A DNA stretch of 64,000 nucleotides from Marinobacterium rhizophilum DSM 18822. Its GTDB lineage: Bacteria > Pseudomonadota > Gammaproteobacteria > Pseudomonadales > Balneatricaceae. Made by a program: the position numbers and the translations under genes. Of this stretch, positions 19,847 through 29,220 are shown one piece after another (the stretch's first letter is position 1; the number at the start of each line of letters is the position of its first letter). The DNA is taken from assembly GCF_000378045.1 (NCBI RefSeq), contig NZ_KB899093.1, positions 62,001-126,000 of the forward strand, read 5' to 3'. A model generated the notes under the pieces. The model did not search any database and had not been told where the DNA came from. It was given only the letters and a program-made list of their open reading frames with translations.

Positions 19847-21199
19847 TCAGGACGGCATGGCCTGGTAGTACATAAGCCGGGCATCAAAATGCCAGAATGC
19901 CAGGGAGCCCAGCAGTAGCAGCACCGCGGCGCTCAGCAGGAGTACGTCGCGCCCTTGTATCGGCTTGAGTGCCCGCTGGGGACGCAGTAGCCAGAGTCGC
20001 AGCGCCGCGGCTGCCATGAGCCCCTCGCACCAGGCTGCCAGTACATCCAGCGGCCAGTGTGCACCCACCATGATGCGCGAAAGGCCGATGGCTACGGCGG
20101 GCACCAGGGCGCTCAGGTAGCCCAGGCGACGCCAGGGGAGGCGATGTCCGATGCCCAGCAGAATGGCCAGCATGGCGAAGAATGCCGCGCTGGTGCTGCT
20201 GTGGCCGCTGGGAAAGCTGAAGCCTGGGATTGTGGGACCAATATTCGGACGCGGCGCCTGAAAGAGTTCTTTCAGGACGCTGTTGAGTGCCACGCATAGC
20301 AACAGCAACAGCACCAGGCGCCAGCCATCACGCGAGCGCCTGAGGCCATGCAGACCGGCCGCCAGCAGCAGGGCGGCCGGAATCACACTGCTGCTGTCGC
20401 CGAGGCCGCTGATAAAGACCCACAGGGGGCGGGCCTGGGCTGCGCTCTGCCAGAGCAGCTGCTGGATGTGCTGGTTCCAGTCCTGGGCAGAGCCCAGATA
20501 TTGCAGGGCGCAGAGTATCAGCAGTCCGCTGCTGGCGGCAGTCAGCAGAAGCAGCGCCGCCAGGCGCTCCGGTTTCAGGCCCAGACGCCTGGCGCCCCAG
20601 CGCGCCAGAGGCTGATCTGGCTGCAGGTGCTGGTGCAGCACGGTGGCAATCAGCACCAGCACCACGAGGCCGAGGGCGGGGTAGAACAGTGCCTGCCAGT
20701 GCCCCAGCATGGCCTCGGCGGACTGGCCTATCCAATAGCCCGGCAGGATGGTGGCCGGTGCCCAGAGTGCGGCCGAGAGGGCATTGACGCCGAAGAAGCG
20801 CGCTGCGGGCATCTCAAAGGTGCCGGCCACAAACGGAACGATCGGGCGGATGGGGCCGATAAAACGCCCGGCGAGAATACTGAGCTGGCCATAGCGCATA
20901 AAGAAGTTTATGCCGCGCCGGTGCCAGTTCGGGTAGGCACTGAAGGGCCAGCGGTGTTGTAACCAGGGGTCGGCATAACGCCCCAGGTAGTAGCTCAGGC
21001 TGTCTCCGGCCACGGCACCGGCAAAGGCGCTGAGCAGCAGCGGCAGTAGTGAGAATTGCTGTTCGCCTGCGATCAGGGTGATGGTGAACAGCAGCGCGAT
21101 ACCGGGCACCAGTATGCCGACAAAGGCAAGGGACTCGCACAGTGCAATAAGTCCAATAAGCAGCATAAGTGCGGGCGGTGAAAGCTGTGCCAGATCCAT
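19847..21199 (-). CDS. DedA (VTT-domain) - PAP2 phosphatase fusion membrane protein
   Basis: A 450-residue integral membrane protein joining two lipid-linked modules; the start at 21199 (MDLAQLSPPALMLLIGL) is preferred over an upstream Met. Residues ~1-200 are a DedA domain with the GRFIGPIRPIVPFVAG motif, a family of lipid scramblase/transport proteins. The C-terminal ~230 residues are a type 2 phosphatidic acid phosphatase carrying all three active-site motifs: K-x6-RP (KELFQAPRP), PSGHSS, and SR-x5-H-x3-D (SRIMVGAHWPLD). It probably dephosphorylates an isoprenoid or phosphatidyl lipid at the inner membrane, with the DedA part moving the product. The exact lipid is unknown. Confidence 0.92.
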   Translation of the reverse strand: MDLAQLSPPALMLLIGLIALCESLAFVGILVPGIALLFTITLIAGEQQFSLLPLLLSAFAGAVAGDSLSYYLGRYADPWLQHRWPFSAYPNWHRRGINFFMRYGQLSILAGRFIGPIRPIVPFVAGTFEMPAARFFGVNALSAALWAPATILPGYWIGQSAEAMLGHWQALFYPALGLVVLVLIATVLHQHLQPDQPLARWGARRLGLKPERLAALLLLTAASSGLLILCALQYLGSAQDWNQHIQQLLWQSAAQARPLWVFISGLGDSSSVIPAALLLAAGLHGLRRSRDGWRLVLLLLLCVALNSVLKELFQAPRPNIGPTIPGFSFPSGHSSTSAAFFAMLAILLGIGHRLPWRRLGYLSALVPAVAIGLSRIMVGAHWPLDVLAAWCEGLMAAAALRLWLLRPQRALKPIQGRDVLLLSAAVLLLLGSLAFWHFDARLMYYQAMPS

Positions 21200-21332
21200 A
21201 TCTTTATCCCTGAGTGGTCGGCAAGGGCCGGCAGGCAAGCGAAAGCGGTGTCGCTGATGGGTAATTCAGGGGCGCCTTGTTATAATTCGCCGATAGTATC
21301 CTGTGGCCGATGCGTCTGTGAAGGCGTACTAG

Positions 21333-22577
21333 ATGGAATCATTCGTGAAAGAGATTATCCTGCTTACCGTGTCCGGTACCGACAAGCCGGGCGTCACCTC
21401 TGCAATCAGCGCCATTCTGGCGCAATACAATATCAATATTCTCGATATCGGCCAGGCGGTGATTCACAACACCCTCTCGCTCGGTATTCTGATCGAAGTG
21501 CCCGCCGCTGCGGAGTCCTCCGGGGTGTTGCGGGACCTGCTGTTCAAGGCCCACGAGCTGCAGATGACCGTGCGTTTTGAGCCGGTTGACGAGAGTGCCT
21601 ATGAGTCCTGGGTCGGCGTGCAGGGCAAGTCACGCCATATCATTACATTGCTGGCGCGCCGCATTACCTCGGCGCATATCGCCAAGGTGACCGAGATTGC
21701 CGCGCTGCATGACCTGAACATCGATAATATCAGCCGCCTGTCGGGCCGCGTGTCGCTTAATGCGGTGCCCAGCGCCGGTGATCGCACCAAGGCCTGTGTC
21801 GAGTTTTCGGTGCGTGGCGTACCGGCAGACAACACCGCGCTGCGGGAGGAGTTCCTCAAGGCAGCCAGTGACCTGGATGTGGATATCGCCTTCCAGGAAG
21901 ATAATATCTACCGTCGTAACCGTCGCCTGGTGGTGTTCGATATGGATTCGACCCTGATCGAAGCCGAGGTCATCGATGAGCTGGCCAAAGAGGCCGGCGT
22001 GGGGGATCAGGTGGTGGCCATCACCGAGGCGGCGATGCGTGGCGAGCTGGACTTTAACGAGAGTTTTCGCCAGCGCGTGGCGCTGCTAAAGGGCCTCGAT
22101 GCCTCGGTGCTGCAGCGCATTGCCGAAACCCTGCCGATGACCGAAGGCGCTGAAGAGCTGGTGTCCAACCTGCGGGCGCTGGGCTTCAAGACGGCGATCC
22201 TGTCCGGCGGCTTTAACTACTTTGCCCGTCATCTGCAGCAGAAGCTGGGTTTTGACTATGTCTATGCCAATGAGCTGGATATTGTCGATGGCAAGGTCAC
22301 AGGTGAAGTGAAGGGCGATATCGTCAACGGCCAGCGTAAGGCGGAGCTGCTGCGTGAAATTGCGGCGCGCGAAGGCGTGCGTCTGGAGCAGACGATTGCG
22401 GTGGGTGACGGTGCCAATGACTTGCCGATGCTGTCGATTGCCGGGCTCGGAATCGCATTTCGCGCCAAGCCACTGGTGCGCCAGAGCGCCAAGCAGGCCA
22501 TTTCCACCCTGGGGCTGGATGGCATTTTGTACCTGATCGGCTTTCGTGACCGGGATACGCTGCTGGGTGACAAGTAG
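21333..22577 (+). CDS. serB: Phosphoserine phosphatase SerB with N-terminal ACT domains
   Basis: Last step of serine synthesis: phosphoserine to serine and phosphate. The 414-residue protein begins with two ACT-type ligand-binding domains (LLTVSGTDKPGVTSAISAIL near the start and another from about residue 95), as in Pseudomonas-type SerB. The HAD phosphatase core has FDMDSTLIEAEVIDELA (nucleophile Asp at about 203 and acid/base Asp two on), ILSGGFNYFARHLQ and VGDGANDLPML with the metal-binding Asp pair. The ACT domains suggest feedback by serine or another amino acid. A TATAAT at 21281-21286 upstream could be its -10 box. Confidence 0.96.
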   Translation: MESFVKEIILLTVSGTDKPGVTSAISAILAQYNINILDIGQAVIHNTLSLGILIEVPAAAESSGVLRDLLFKAHELQMTVRFEPVDESAYESWVGVQGKSRHIITLLARRITSAHIAKVTEIAALHDLNIDNISRLSGRVSLNAVPSAGDRTKACVEFSVRGVPADNTALREEFLKAASDLDVDIAFQEDNIYRRNRRLVVFDMDSTLIEAEVIDELAKEAGVGDQVVAITEAAMRGELDFNESFRQRVALLKGLDASVLQRIAETLPMTEGAEELVSNLRALGFKTAILSGGFNYFARHLQQKLGFDYVYANELDIVDGKVTGEVKGDIVNGQRKAELLREIAAREGVRLEQTIAVGDGANDLPMLSIAGLGIAFRAKPLVRQSAKQAISTLGLDGILYLIGFRDRDTLLGDK

Positions 22578-22587
22578 CCTTATGCAA

Positions 22588-22647
22588 CAGGGCCTGTCGC
22601 AACGACAGGCTCTGTGAGCACGGGGCTGTGCTGCGCATGGCCCCGTG
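22588..22647. terminator. Two adjacent stem-loops between convergent serB and fimX-like genes
   Basis: CAGGGCCTGTCG (22588-22599) pairs with CGACAGGCTCTG (22603-22614) with one mismatch. CACGGGGC (22619-22626) pairs with GCCCCGTG (22640-22647). No strong T tract is present, but the position between two converging stops suggests termination. Confidence 0.6.
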
Positions 22648-22673
22648 TTGTTCTGCCTGGAGTGTCTTCGACC

Positions 22674-24809
22674 TTAGTGCTCGAAGAAGTCGTAGTCCAT
22701 GTGTTCTCGCGGGGGCTGCAGATAGTAGCCCTGGATCAGGTTCACGCCGGACTTCCAAAGCTTGCTCATCACCTTGGTGCCCTCAACCAGCGGCGCTATG
22801 GTGATGCGGCGGCTGCTGTTGAGCTGCTCGACCATCTTGTTGAAGCTGTTATCCAGCGAATTTCCGTTGGCCAGATCCTGCACGTAGGAGCCGTCGATCT
22901 TGATGTAGTCGGCTGCGATGGCCTTGGCCACTTCCCGGTAGCTGGTCGAAGTGCCGAAGTGCTTGATACAGATTCGGCAATGCAGTTCCTTGATGGCGTG
23001 GGTGAATTCGACGGCGGTCTGCAATTGCGATGATATGTCGGTTTCGCTGAGCTGGAACACGATACGGTCCGCCGGCAGGCGGAACTCGCGCAGAATGTCT
23101 GACAGCCAGGGCACCAGCTCCTTGTCTCTCAGGGTGCTGCCGGTGATGGTGATAAACAGCCGGTTGCGATGGCCTTTTTCCAGCTCGGTACGCAGCTGCT
23201 GCAGACTTTCCCGAATGACCCAGCGGTCCATGGTGATGCTGAGGTCGGCATGATCCACGGTGGCCAGAAAGATGTTGGGGGAAATTTCCCGATTCTCCGG
23301 GTCCAGCAGGCGGAGCAACACCTCGTAATGGTTGGCATCGGTTTCCTGGTGCAGTGCGACGACAGGCTGAAACAGCAGGCGGAAGCGCTGGTCCTTGACG
23401 GCCTCGCGCAGCATGCGCACGGTTTTGGAGTCGCTCGAGGTCATCTGGGTTTCGATTGCGTACAGCTTTACGCCATTGCCGCCATTCTGGCGGTCACGCA
23501 GACTTTCCGATGCCATGCGGGCGCGGGCCACGACTTCGTCCGGCCCGGGAGAGTTGTCGTTTATGGTCGTAACGCCGATAGAGCAGGTGACGTGCAGCAG
23601 CGTACCGTTGACGGTGCTCGTATTGTCGGCGATGGTACCGCACAGCTTGCGCGCCAGGCGCATGGACTTGTCGGGGCTCGGATCGCGATAAATGACCACG
23701 AAGATGTCATCGCTGGGGCGGGCGATCAGGTGGGCCCGGTTGACGTACTGACGCAAAATGTCGGCAATGTCGCGTGCCACCTGGTCGCAGCCCTCAAAAC
23801 CGATCTCCGAGCGAATGATGTTGTACTGGTCGATGCTGATATACAGCATATTGCAGTCATGGCCGCCATCAAGGGCATTTTGTACCGCGTCTTCCAGGCT
23901 CTGTTCGAGAAACTGGCGATTGTGGAGGCCGGTGACCAGGTCCTGCTGTGCGGCCTGTTGCAGCTCGCGGAACTGGCGGTCCGGGCGGATGGTGAGCTGC
24001 ACGCAGGGCTTGTCGTTGAAACGCGCCTCCTGCATTTCAAGGTTGGCAACGAAGTTGCTGCCATCGGAGCGCTCTGCCGACAGCTGCATCAGCATGTCTT
24101 TTCGCCGGGCATCCTTGAAAGCCCGCAGCTGTTCGGTCAGCTCTTCGCGGTCTTCGGTGATCATCAGGTGCTCAAACGGCTGGTTGATGAGCTGACGGTC
24201 ATCGTTATAGCCAAACAGGTGGCAGAAGCAGGGATTGGCGTACATGATGCGATCGCCATCCAGGCAGACAATGCCGTTGCTGGAGACATCCATCAGCTGC
24301 TGGCAGCGTCGTTCGGCATCGCTGAGCCGGGCCTTGGCCATGCGCAGGCTGCGGCGATGTTCAAGGCTGATCAGTTCCTGTTGCAGGGTCAGCAGCAGCA
24401 GTTCGGGATCCTGCTTGCTTACCACGGCGCGCATGCCTTCCTTGAGGCCCCTGGCCATGCGGCCGCAGTCCAGCTCGTCTGTCAGCTGAATAACCGGGAT
24501 GTCCTTGTCCAGGCGCAAGAGGTGGTGCAGCACGCGATTGTTTTTTAGCTCACCCTCGTTGGGAGAGCAGATGATCAGGTCCCAGGAGCGCTCGCTAAGG
24601 GCTTCGAGGAAGTCTTTTTCGTGTTCGATCTGTCGGCCGCGTGGCGCGATGCGTGCTGAGCGCAGCAGCGTGATAACCGGATCGGTTTCGCTCGATGCCA
24701 GGCCAAGAAAGAGAATATGAACGTTCTTGCGTAGACGGCGCGGGTCACGAGAGTCCTCGGTGGACTCTGCATGAGTGTCAGCGCTGCTTAAACCGGTTGA
24801 GTCTGACAT
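22674..24809 (-). CDS. FimX-like protein with degenerate GGDEF and EAL domains
   Basis: A 711-residue protein resembling Pseudomonas FimX, a c-di-GMP receptor for type IV pilus assembly. The start at 24809 (MSDSTGLSSADTHAES) drops a non-conserved 71-residue upstream stretch. Order: a REC-like domain without the usual phosphorylation pattern (~30-150), a PAS domain (~165-270), a GGDEF domain where the signature reads ARPSDDIFVVIY, and an EAL domain where EAL is replaced by EVLLRL. QGYYLQPP lies near its end. Both enzyme signatures are lost, so it likely binds rather than makes or breaks c-di-GMP. No pilus genes lie beside it. Confidence 0.88.
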   Translation of the reverse strand: MSDSTGLSSADTHAESTEDSRDPRRLRKNVHILFLGLASSETDPVITLLRSARIAPRGRQIEHEKDFLEALSERSWDLIICSPNEGELKNNRVLHHLLRLDKDIPVIQLTDELDCGRMARGLKEGMRAVVSKQDPELLLLTLQQELISLEHRRSLRMAKARLSDAERRCQQLMDVSSNGIVCLDGDRIMYANPCFCHLFGYNDDRQLINQPFEHLMITEDREELTEQLRAFKDARRKDMLMQLSAERSDGSNFVANLEMQEARFNDKPCVQLTIRPDRQFRELQQAAQQDLVTGLHNRQFLEQSLEDAVQNALDGGHDCNMLYISIDQYNIIRSEIGFEGCDQVARDIADILRQYVNRAHLIARPSDDIFVVIYRDPSPDKSMRLARKLCGTIADNTSTVNGTLLHVTCSIGVTTINDNSPGPDEVVARARMASESLRDRQNGGNGVKLYAIETQMTSSDSKTVRMLREAVKDQRFRLLFQPVVALHQETDANHYEVLLRLLDPENREISPNIFLATVDHADLSITMDRWVIRESLQQLRTELEKGHRNRLFITITGSTLRDKELVPWLSDILREFRLPADRIVFQLSETDISSQLQTAVEFTHAIKELHCRICIKHFGTSTSYREVAKAIAADYIKIDGSYVQDLANGNSLDNSFNKMVEQLNSSRRITIAPLVEGTKVMSKLWKSGVNLIQGYYLQPPREHMDYDFFEH

Positions 24810-25055
24810 GGAATGCACCAATTGCCATCGATCCTTATGGGCGAACTGTGCAGCAAGTGTAGCTTCTTTGTAGTGGCCTGTCAGGATCAGGATGGCAGGA
24901 TGTGCGTCCCGGTGAAGCCGGGGCCGGCAAGCAGGTTGCGAAAGGGTCTGCAGGGTACGCGTATGGGGCTTAAACCGAATCTGTTGCACGGATATGCCGC
25001 GAACCTGATCTGTTTTCAGCACTGAGACAAATAGGGAAAGAGTCGTTTGAAAGAG

Positions 25056-25130
25056 TGGCTGGGGTAGGAGGATTCGAACCTCCGCATGCTGGAATCAGAA
25101 TCCAGTGCCTTACCGCTTGGCGATACCCCA
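25056..25130 (-). tRNA. tRNA-Gln (CTG)
   Basis: A 75-nt tRNA with CCA. Acceptor TGGGGTA pairs with TACCCCA, discriminator G. The anticodon loop TTCTGAT lies between CTGGA and TCCAG, giving anticodon CTG. T arm GAGGTTCGAATCCTC. It is last in the minus-strand Met-Gln-Met-Gln array. The gene at 29221-29295 is identical. Confidence 0.97.
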
Positions 25131-25207
25131 ATACCTGGAAGAGTGTGCCCGGGGGCGGCTCTTCAATGCGCATGTTGCATGCGCAGATCTTTCATCATGG
25201 CTGTCAA

Positions 25208-25284
25208 TGGTGGCAATGGCGGGACTCGAACCTGCGACCCACGCATTATGAATGCGTTGCTCTAACCAACTGAGCTACATTGCC
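25208..25284 (-). tRNA. tRNA-Met (CAT), elongator type
   Basis: A 77-nt tRNA with CCA. Acceptor GGCAATG pairs with CATTGCC, discriminator A. The anticodon loop TTCATAA lies between ACGCA and TGCGT, giving CAT. A G1-C72 pair and the absence of the initiator GGG run in the anticodon stem point to elongator Met. Identical to the copy at 25444-25520. Confidence 0.96.
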
Positions 25285-25288
25285 ACTG

Positions 25289-25363
25289 TGGCAGGGGTAG
25301 GAGGATTCGAACCTCCGCATGACAGGATCAAAACCTGTTGCCTTACCGCTTGGCTATACCCCT
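25289..25363 (-). tRNA. tRNA-Gln (TTG)
   Basis: A 75-nt tRNA with CCA. Acceptor AGGGGTA pairs with TACCCCT, discriminator G. The loop TTTTGAT lies between ACAGG and CCTGT, giving anticodon TTG. Closely similar outside the anticodon arm and acceptor end to the CTG isoacceptor at 25056. It lies 4 bases from the Met gene on its left. Confidence 0.97.
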
Positions 25364-25443
25364 ACAGCCTTCAACAGCTATTTTACAATCACCCTGAGGG
25401 TGGTTTTCATTTACCGTTATTGCACATGGCAGTAACGATTAAA

Positions 25444-25520
25444 TGGTGGCAATGGCGGGACTCGAACCTGCGACCCACGCATTATGAATGCGTTGCTCTA
25501 ACCAACTGAGCTACATTGCC
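25444..25520 (-). tRNA. tRNA-Met (CAT), elongator type, second copy
   Basis: A 77-nt tRNA, same sequence as 25208-25284. It is first in transcription order of the Met-Gln-Met-Gln array, which looks like a duplicated Met-Gln unit whose Gln anticodons then diverged. It follows ychF on the same strand at 85 bases. Confidence 0.96.
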
Positions 25521-25605
25521 GTACCTGTTGAGGCGCGAATTATTCTCTGATTCTGCTTAGTTGTCAACAGCTTGGCTGTAAAAAATCTGATTTCCCGTGG
25601 CGCTG

Positions 25606-26697
25606 TCAGACGTTGAAACGGAAGTGCACCACATCGCCGTCCTTGACGATGTAATCCTTGCCTTCCAGGCGCCATTTGCCGGCTTCCTTGGCACCCTGTT
25701 CGCCCTTGTAGGTCACGAAATCCTCATAGCTGATAACTTCGGCGCGGATAAAGCCCTTCTCGAAGTCTGTGTGGATTACGCCGGCGGCCTGGGGGGCGGT
25801 GGCGCCGATCTTGACGGTCCAGGCACGGACTTCCTTCACGCCCGCTGTGAAGTAGGTCTGCAGGCCGAGCAGGCGGTATCCGGCGCGGATGACGCGGTCC
25901 AGACCGGGCTCTTCCATCCCAAGGTCCTGCAGGAACTCAAGGCGCTCCTCGTCATCCAGCTCGACGATTTCGGATTCCAGCTTGTTGCAGATGGCGACCA
26001 CTTCGGCGCCTTCAGTGGCGGCCAGGGCACGTACCTGGTCCAGGTACTCATTGTCCTCGAAACCATCTTCGGCGACGTTGGCAATGTACATGGTCGGTTT
26101 GGTGGTCAGCAGGTGGAAGCTGGGCAGCAGCTTGAGGTCGTCATCGGTCAGGCTCATGGAGCGTACCGGCTGGCCTTCGCTCAGGTGCGGCAGCAGCTTT
26201 TCAAGCAGGGCCTTGGCGCGAACGGCTTCCTTGTCGCCGCCCTTGGCGTTGCGGGCCACACGCTGCAGCTGCTTCTCGACAGAATCCAGGTCCGCCAGTG
26301 CCAGCTCCATGTTGATGATTTCGATGTCTTCCAGCGGATGGATGCGGTTGGCGACGTGAATCACGTTCTCGTCTTCAAAGCAGCGTACCACGTGGGCGAT
26401 GGCATCGGTTTCGCGGATGTTGGCCAGGAACTTGTTGCCCAGGCCTTCACCCTTGGATGCGCCGGCAACCAGGCCTGCGATATCGACAAACTCCATGGTG
26501 GTGGGCAACACGCGCTGTGGGTTGACGATCTCGGCCAGCTTGTTGAGGCGCGGATCCGGCATGGGAACGATGCCGGAATTGGGCTCGATGGTGCAGAACG
26601 GGAAGTTCTCGGCATCGATGCCGGCCTTGGTCAGTGCGTTAAACAGGGTGGATTTGCCCACATTGGGCAGGCCGACGATACCGCATTTGAAACCCAT
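25606..26697 (-). CDS. ychF: Ribosome-associated ATPase/GTPase YchF
   Basis: Universal Obg-like P-loop NTPase with ATP preference that binds ribosomes and affects stress responses. The 363-residue protein starts at 26697 ([19 protein letters not shown]). Motifs are G1 [10 protein letters not shown]2/G3 with [17 protein letters not shown], the coiled-coil insertion, CNKLE in the G4 position, and the C-terminal TGS domain ending [18 protein letters not shown]. Length is exactly standard. It is 17 bases downstream of pth, the usual pairing. Confidence 0.97.
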   Translation of the reverse strand: MGFKCGIVGLPNVGKSTLFNALTKAGIDAENFPFCTIEPNSGIVPMPDPRLNKLAEIVNPQRVLPTTMEFVDIAGLVAGASKGEGLGNKFLANIRETDAIAHVVRCFEDENVIHVANRIHPLEDIEIINMELALADLDSVEKQLQRVARNAKGGDKEAVRAKALLEKLLPHLSEGQPVRSMSLTDDDLKLLPSFHLLTTKPTMYIANVAEDGFEDNEYLDQVRALAATEGAEVVAICNKLESEIVELDDEERLEFLQDLGMEEPGLDRVIRAGYRLLGLQTYFTAGVKEVRAWTVKIGATAPQAAGVIHTDFEKGFIRAEVISYEDFVTYKGEQGAKEAGKWRLEGKDYIVKDGDVVHFRFNV

Positions 26698-26714
26698 GGT
26701 GCTTGTCCTGTCAG

Positions 26715-27302
26715 TTAACCTTGAAAGCTGTGGAGCCCGTTCATGGCACGACCCCATTCCCCGGAAATGGCTTCGGGCAGGTAGCGCAGGGCTTCATCGG
26801 AGGCGGCGAGGGTTTTTTCCCGTTCGCTGCCGGGGGCCTTCTTAAGTACGAAGGCGGCGACCTGGCTGCTGTGGCCGGGGTGGCCAATACCTAAGCGCAG
26901 GCGATAGAAATTCTTGTCATTGCCCAGGCGGGTAATGATGTCGCGCAGGCCATTGTGACCACCGTGTCCACCGCCTTTCTTGAAGCGGGCGACGCCGGGG
27001 GGCAGGTCAAGCTCATCGTGAGCGACCAGAATGGACTGGGCTGGAATTTTGTAGAACGATGCCAGGGCCGCGACGGCCTGACCGCTCAAATTCATGAAGG
27101 TGTGGGGGATCAGCAGGTGGATGGCTTGGCCATTGATAATGATCTTGCCGTAGCGTCCGTGAAACTTGCGATCCGGTACCAGCGTGCAGTTATGCCAGGC
27201 AGCAAGCTGCCCGACAAAGTCGGCACCGGCATTGTGACGGGTCTGGTGATAATTGTCGCCCGGATTTCCGAGGCCAACGATCAGCTGAATCCTGTCATTC
27301 AT
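26715..27302 (-). CDS. pth: Peptidyl-tRNA hydrolase
   Basis: Releases peptide from prematurely dropped peptidyl-tRNA. A 195-residue protein with [20 protein letters not shown] (catalytic His in TRHN), [13 protein letters not shown] (substrate Asn) and HDELDLPPG, then [15 protein letters not shown], all in family order. The ATG at 27302 begins [15 protein letters not shown]. It is co-oriented with rplY upstream and ychF downstream, the common rplY-pth-ychF group. Confidence 0.97.
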   Translation of the reverse strand: MNDRIQLIVGLGNPGDNYHQTRHNAGADFVGQLAAWHNCTLVPDRKFHGRYGKIIINGQAIHLLIPHTFMNLSGQAVAALASFYKIPAQSILVAHDELDLPPGVARFKKGGGHGGHNGLRDIITRLGNDKNFYRLRLGIGHPGHSSQVAAFVLKKAPGSEREKTLAASDEALRYLPEAISGEWGRAMNGLHSFQG

Positions 27303-27352
27303 GCCGGTACCCTGTAGGCAGTCTGTCGGGCGTGGCCGATCGTCACGAGGAG

Positions 27353-27446
27353 AAGGCCGATTTGAGTTAGTTTTTGAGCGCTTTTGAGGCGAATAGTGGT
27401 GCTATTTAACAAAAAAGAGCGCATAAAATAACCAAATTCGGCTTTT
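27353..27446 (-). promoter_or_regulatory. Long imperfect hairpin between rplY and pth
   Basis: AAGGCCGATTTGAGTTA (27353-27369) is nearly the inverse of TAACCAAATTCGGCTTTT (27429-27446), enclosing a second weaker inner pairing (GCGCTTTT against AAAAGAGCGC). In the transcript this makes a long stem with T/A-rich flanks. It could stop part of the rplY transcript or set the rplY:pth ratio. Confidence 0.5.
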
Positions 27447-27489
27447 CCGCAGTAGATCAGTGTTACGTCCTGCAGACTGCTAAGCAGTC

Positions 27490-28089
27490 TTACTTGGCGG
27501 CTTTGGCGCCACGCGGAGCGTAGACGTAGCCGATGCCCTGGTCGTGGTCACCGCCGCGACGCAGTGCAACGATTTCAACGCCTTCCGGCAGGCTGATGTC
27601 GGACAGGTGAAGTACCTTGCCGCCTTCAACCTGGCTCAGGTCGATCTGCAGTGCTTCCGGCAGCTGACCGGCGTTGCACAGGATCTCAGCAGTGTTTTTC
27701 TCAACAGCGAACTTGGCAGACGCTTTGGCAGCGGATGACTTTTCGAAGTTGATGAACTGCAGCGGAACCGTGATGCGGATACGGCTTTCGTTGGTTACGC
27801 GCTGGAAGTCGGCATGCAGAATCTGCGGACGAGCCGGGTGGCGCTGCAGATCCTTGATGATGACTTTCTGCTCTTCGCCATTCAGCTTGATGGTCAGAAT
27901 GCTGGAGAAGAACGACTGATCGTTCAGCTGCTTGACCAGTTCGTTGTTGTTGACGGAGATAGCGACCGGGTTCTTGTCGTTCTCGCCACCGTACAGGATG
28001 CCAGGCACGGATCCCTGAGCGCGCAGGCGGCGGCTCGCACCTTTGCCCTGATCCGCGCGGGATACTGCTTCGATTACAAAGTTAGTCAT
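27490..28089 (-). CDS. rplY: 50S ribosomal protein L25 (general stress protein Ctc form)
   Basis: 5S rRNA-binding ribosomal protein of the long CTC form (199 residues): an N-terminal L25 domain (MTNFVIEAVSRADQGKGASRRLR, GSVPGILYGG) and a C-terminal TL5 domain with PLQFINFEKS and LPEGVEIVALRRGGDHDQGI. The start at 28089 is behind AAGGA. The longer frame upstream is not protein-like. It lies downstream of prs, with a hairpin in the gap. Confidence 0.96.
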   Translation of the reverse strand: MTNFVIEAVSRADQGKGASRRLRAQGSVPGILYGGENDKNPVAISVNNNELVKQLNDQSFFSSILTIKLNGEEQKVIIKDLQRHPARPQILHADFQRVTNESRIRITVPLQFINFEKSSAAKASAKFAVEKNTAEILCNAGQLPEALQIDLSQVEGGKVLHLSDISLPEGVEIVALRRGGDHDQGIGYVYAPRGAKAAK

Positions 28090-28114
28090 GGGTATGTCCT
28101 TCAATAAATAAAAG

Positions 28115-28143
28115 CTGCAGACCTCGCGACCAAGGCTCTGCAG
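28115..28143 (-). terminator. Hairpin between prs and rplY
   Basis: CTGCAGA and TCTGCAG arms (28115-28121, 28137-28143) with an extended interior pairing. On the minus strand it is followed by CTTTTATTTATT. This could be a partial terminator or part of the rplY leader. Confidence 0.5.
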
Positions 28144-28211
28144 CATCGCTGTTGCCCTTTTGGGCATTAACACCGTCGCCTGGGCGCCGGTGCGGTTCAG
28201 GCAGTGTCCGC

Positions 28212-29153
28212 CTAGCGGAACATTGCGCTGATGGATTCTTCGTTGCAGACGCGGCGTACCGCTTCTGCCAGCATCGGAGCCAGGGTGAGCTGGCGAACCT
28301 TGCTGCATTCCCGGGCGGCCTTGGACAGCGGGATAGTGTCGGTTACGACCAGCTCGTCCAGTTCGCTGTTGGCCAGGTTCTGCATCGCAGGACCCGACAG
28401 CACGGCGTGGGTGGCATAGGCGTAAACGCGGGCAGCGCCGTTCTCTTTCAGTGCCTTGGCCGCCTTGCACAGGGTGCCGGCGGTATCGCACATGTCATCG
28501 ACCAGGATGCAGGTACGGCCTTCGACGTCACCGATGATGTTCATCACCTGGGATTCGTTGGCGCGCTCGCGACGCTTGTCAATAATGGCCAGATCGCAAT
28601 CCAGCTGCTTGGCAATGGCGCGCGCACGCACCACGCCGCCGACATCCGGTGACACGACCATGATGTCTTCGTACTGCTGATCGACGATGTCGTCGAGCAG
28701 GACCGGCGAGCCGTAGACGTTATCCACCGGGCTGTCGAAGAAGCCCTGGATCTGGTCGGCATGCAGGTCAACGGTCAGAACGCGGTCGATACCGACAGCG
28801 GAGATCATGTCTGCCACAACGCGGGCGCTGATTGCCACGCGGGCAGAGCGGGGGCGGCGATCCTGACGCGCGTAGCCGAAATACGGTACAACGGCGGTTA
28901 CGCGGCTGGCGGATGCACGGCGTAGCGCGTCGGCCAGTACGATGAGCTCCATCAGGTTGTCGTTGGTCGGTGCGCAGGTGGACTGGATGATAAAGACATC
29001 CTTGCCGCGGACGTTTTCCTGGATCTCTACGTTCACTTCACCGTCGCTAAAGCGACCTACGACTGCTTTGCCCATCGGAATATCAAGGCGCTCGACCACT
29101 TTCTGGGCGAGTTCCGGATTGGCATTGCCGGTGAAGACCATCATTCTAGACAC
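28212..29153 (-). CDS. prs: Ribose-phosphate pyrophosphokinase
   Basis: Makes PRPP from ribose 5-phosphate and ATP. The 313-residue class I enzyme has [37 protein letters not shown] (catalytic loop), [16 protein letters not shown] and [15 protein letters not shown]. The PRPP loop is [14 protein letters not shown] chose GTG at 29153 (translated [17 protein letters not shown]) because GAGAAGG lies upstream at a good distance and alignment with known Prs proteins places Phe at position 7. A tRNA-Gln gene lies just upstream. Confidence 0.96.
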   Translation of the reverse strand: MSRMMVFTGNANPELAQKVVERLDIPMGKAVVGRFSDGEVNVEIQENVRGKDVFIIQSTCAPTNDNLMELIVLADALRRASASRVTAVVPYFGYARQDRRPRSARVAISARVVADMISAVGIDRVLTVDLHADQIQGFFDSPVDNVYGSPVLLDDIVDQQYEDIMVVSPDVGGVVRARAIAKQLDCDLAIIDKRRERANESQVMNIIGDVEGRTCILVDDMCDTAGTLCKAAKALKENGAARVYAYATHAVLSGPAMQNLANSELDELVVTDTIPLSKAARECSKVRQLTLAPMLAEAVRRVCNEESISAMFR

Positions 29154-29220
29154 GGCGAGCACCTTCTCGGTTGTTTCGGAGTTGGAATTCGAAGCTGACA
29201 GGGAGTAAGTCATGAGTAAA

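Noticed and set aside
23169-24548. 459-codon open frame on the plus strand
   Set aside because: Antisense to the FimX-like gene. Composition is that of a reversed coding frame.
25055-25509. Two short frames over the Met/Gln tRNA array
   Set aside because: GGFEPPH and WRDSNLRP-type peptides are well-known artefacts of antisense tRNA reading.
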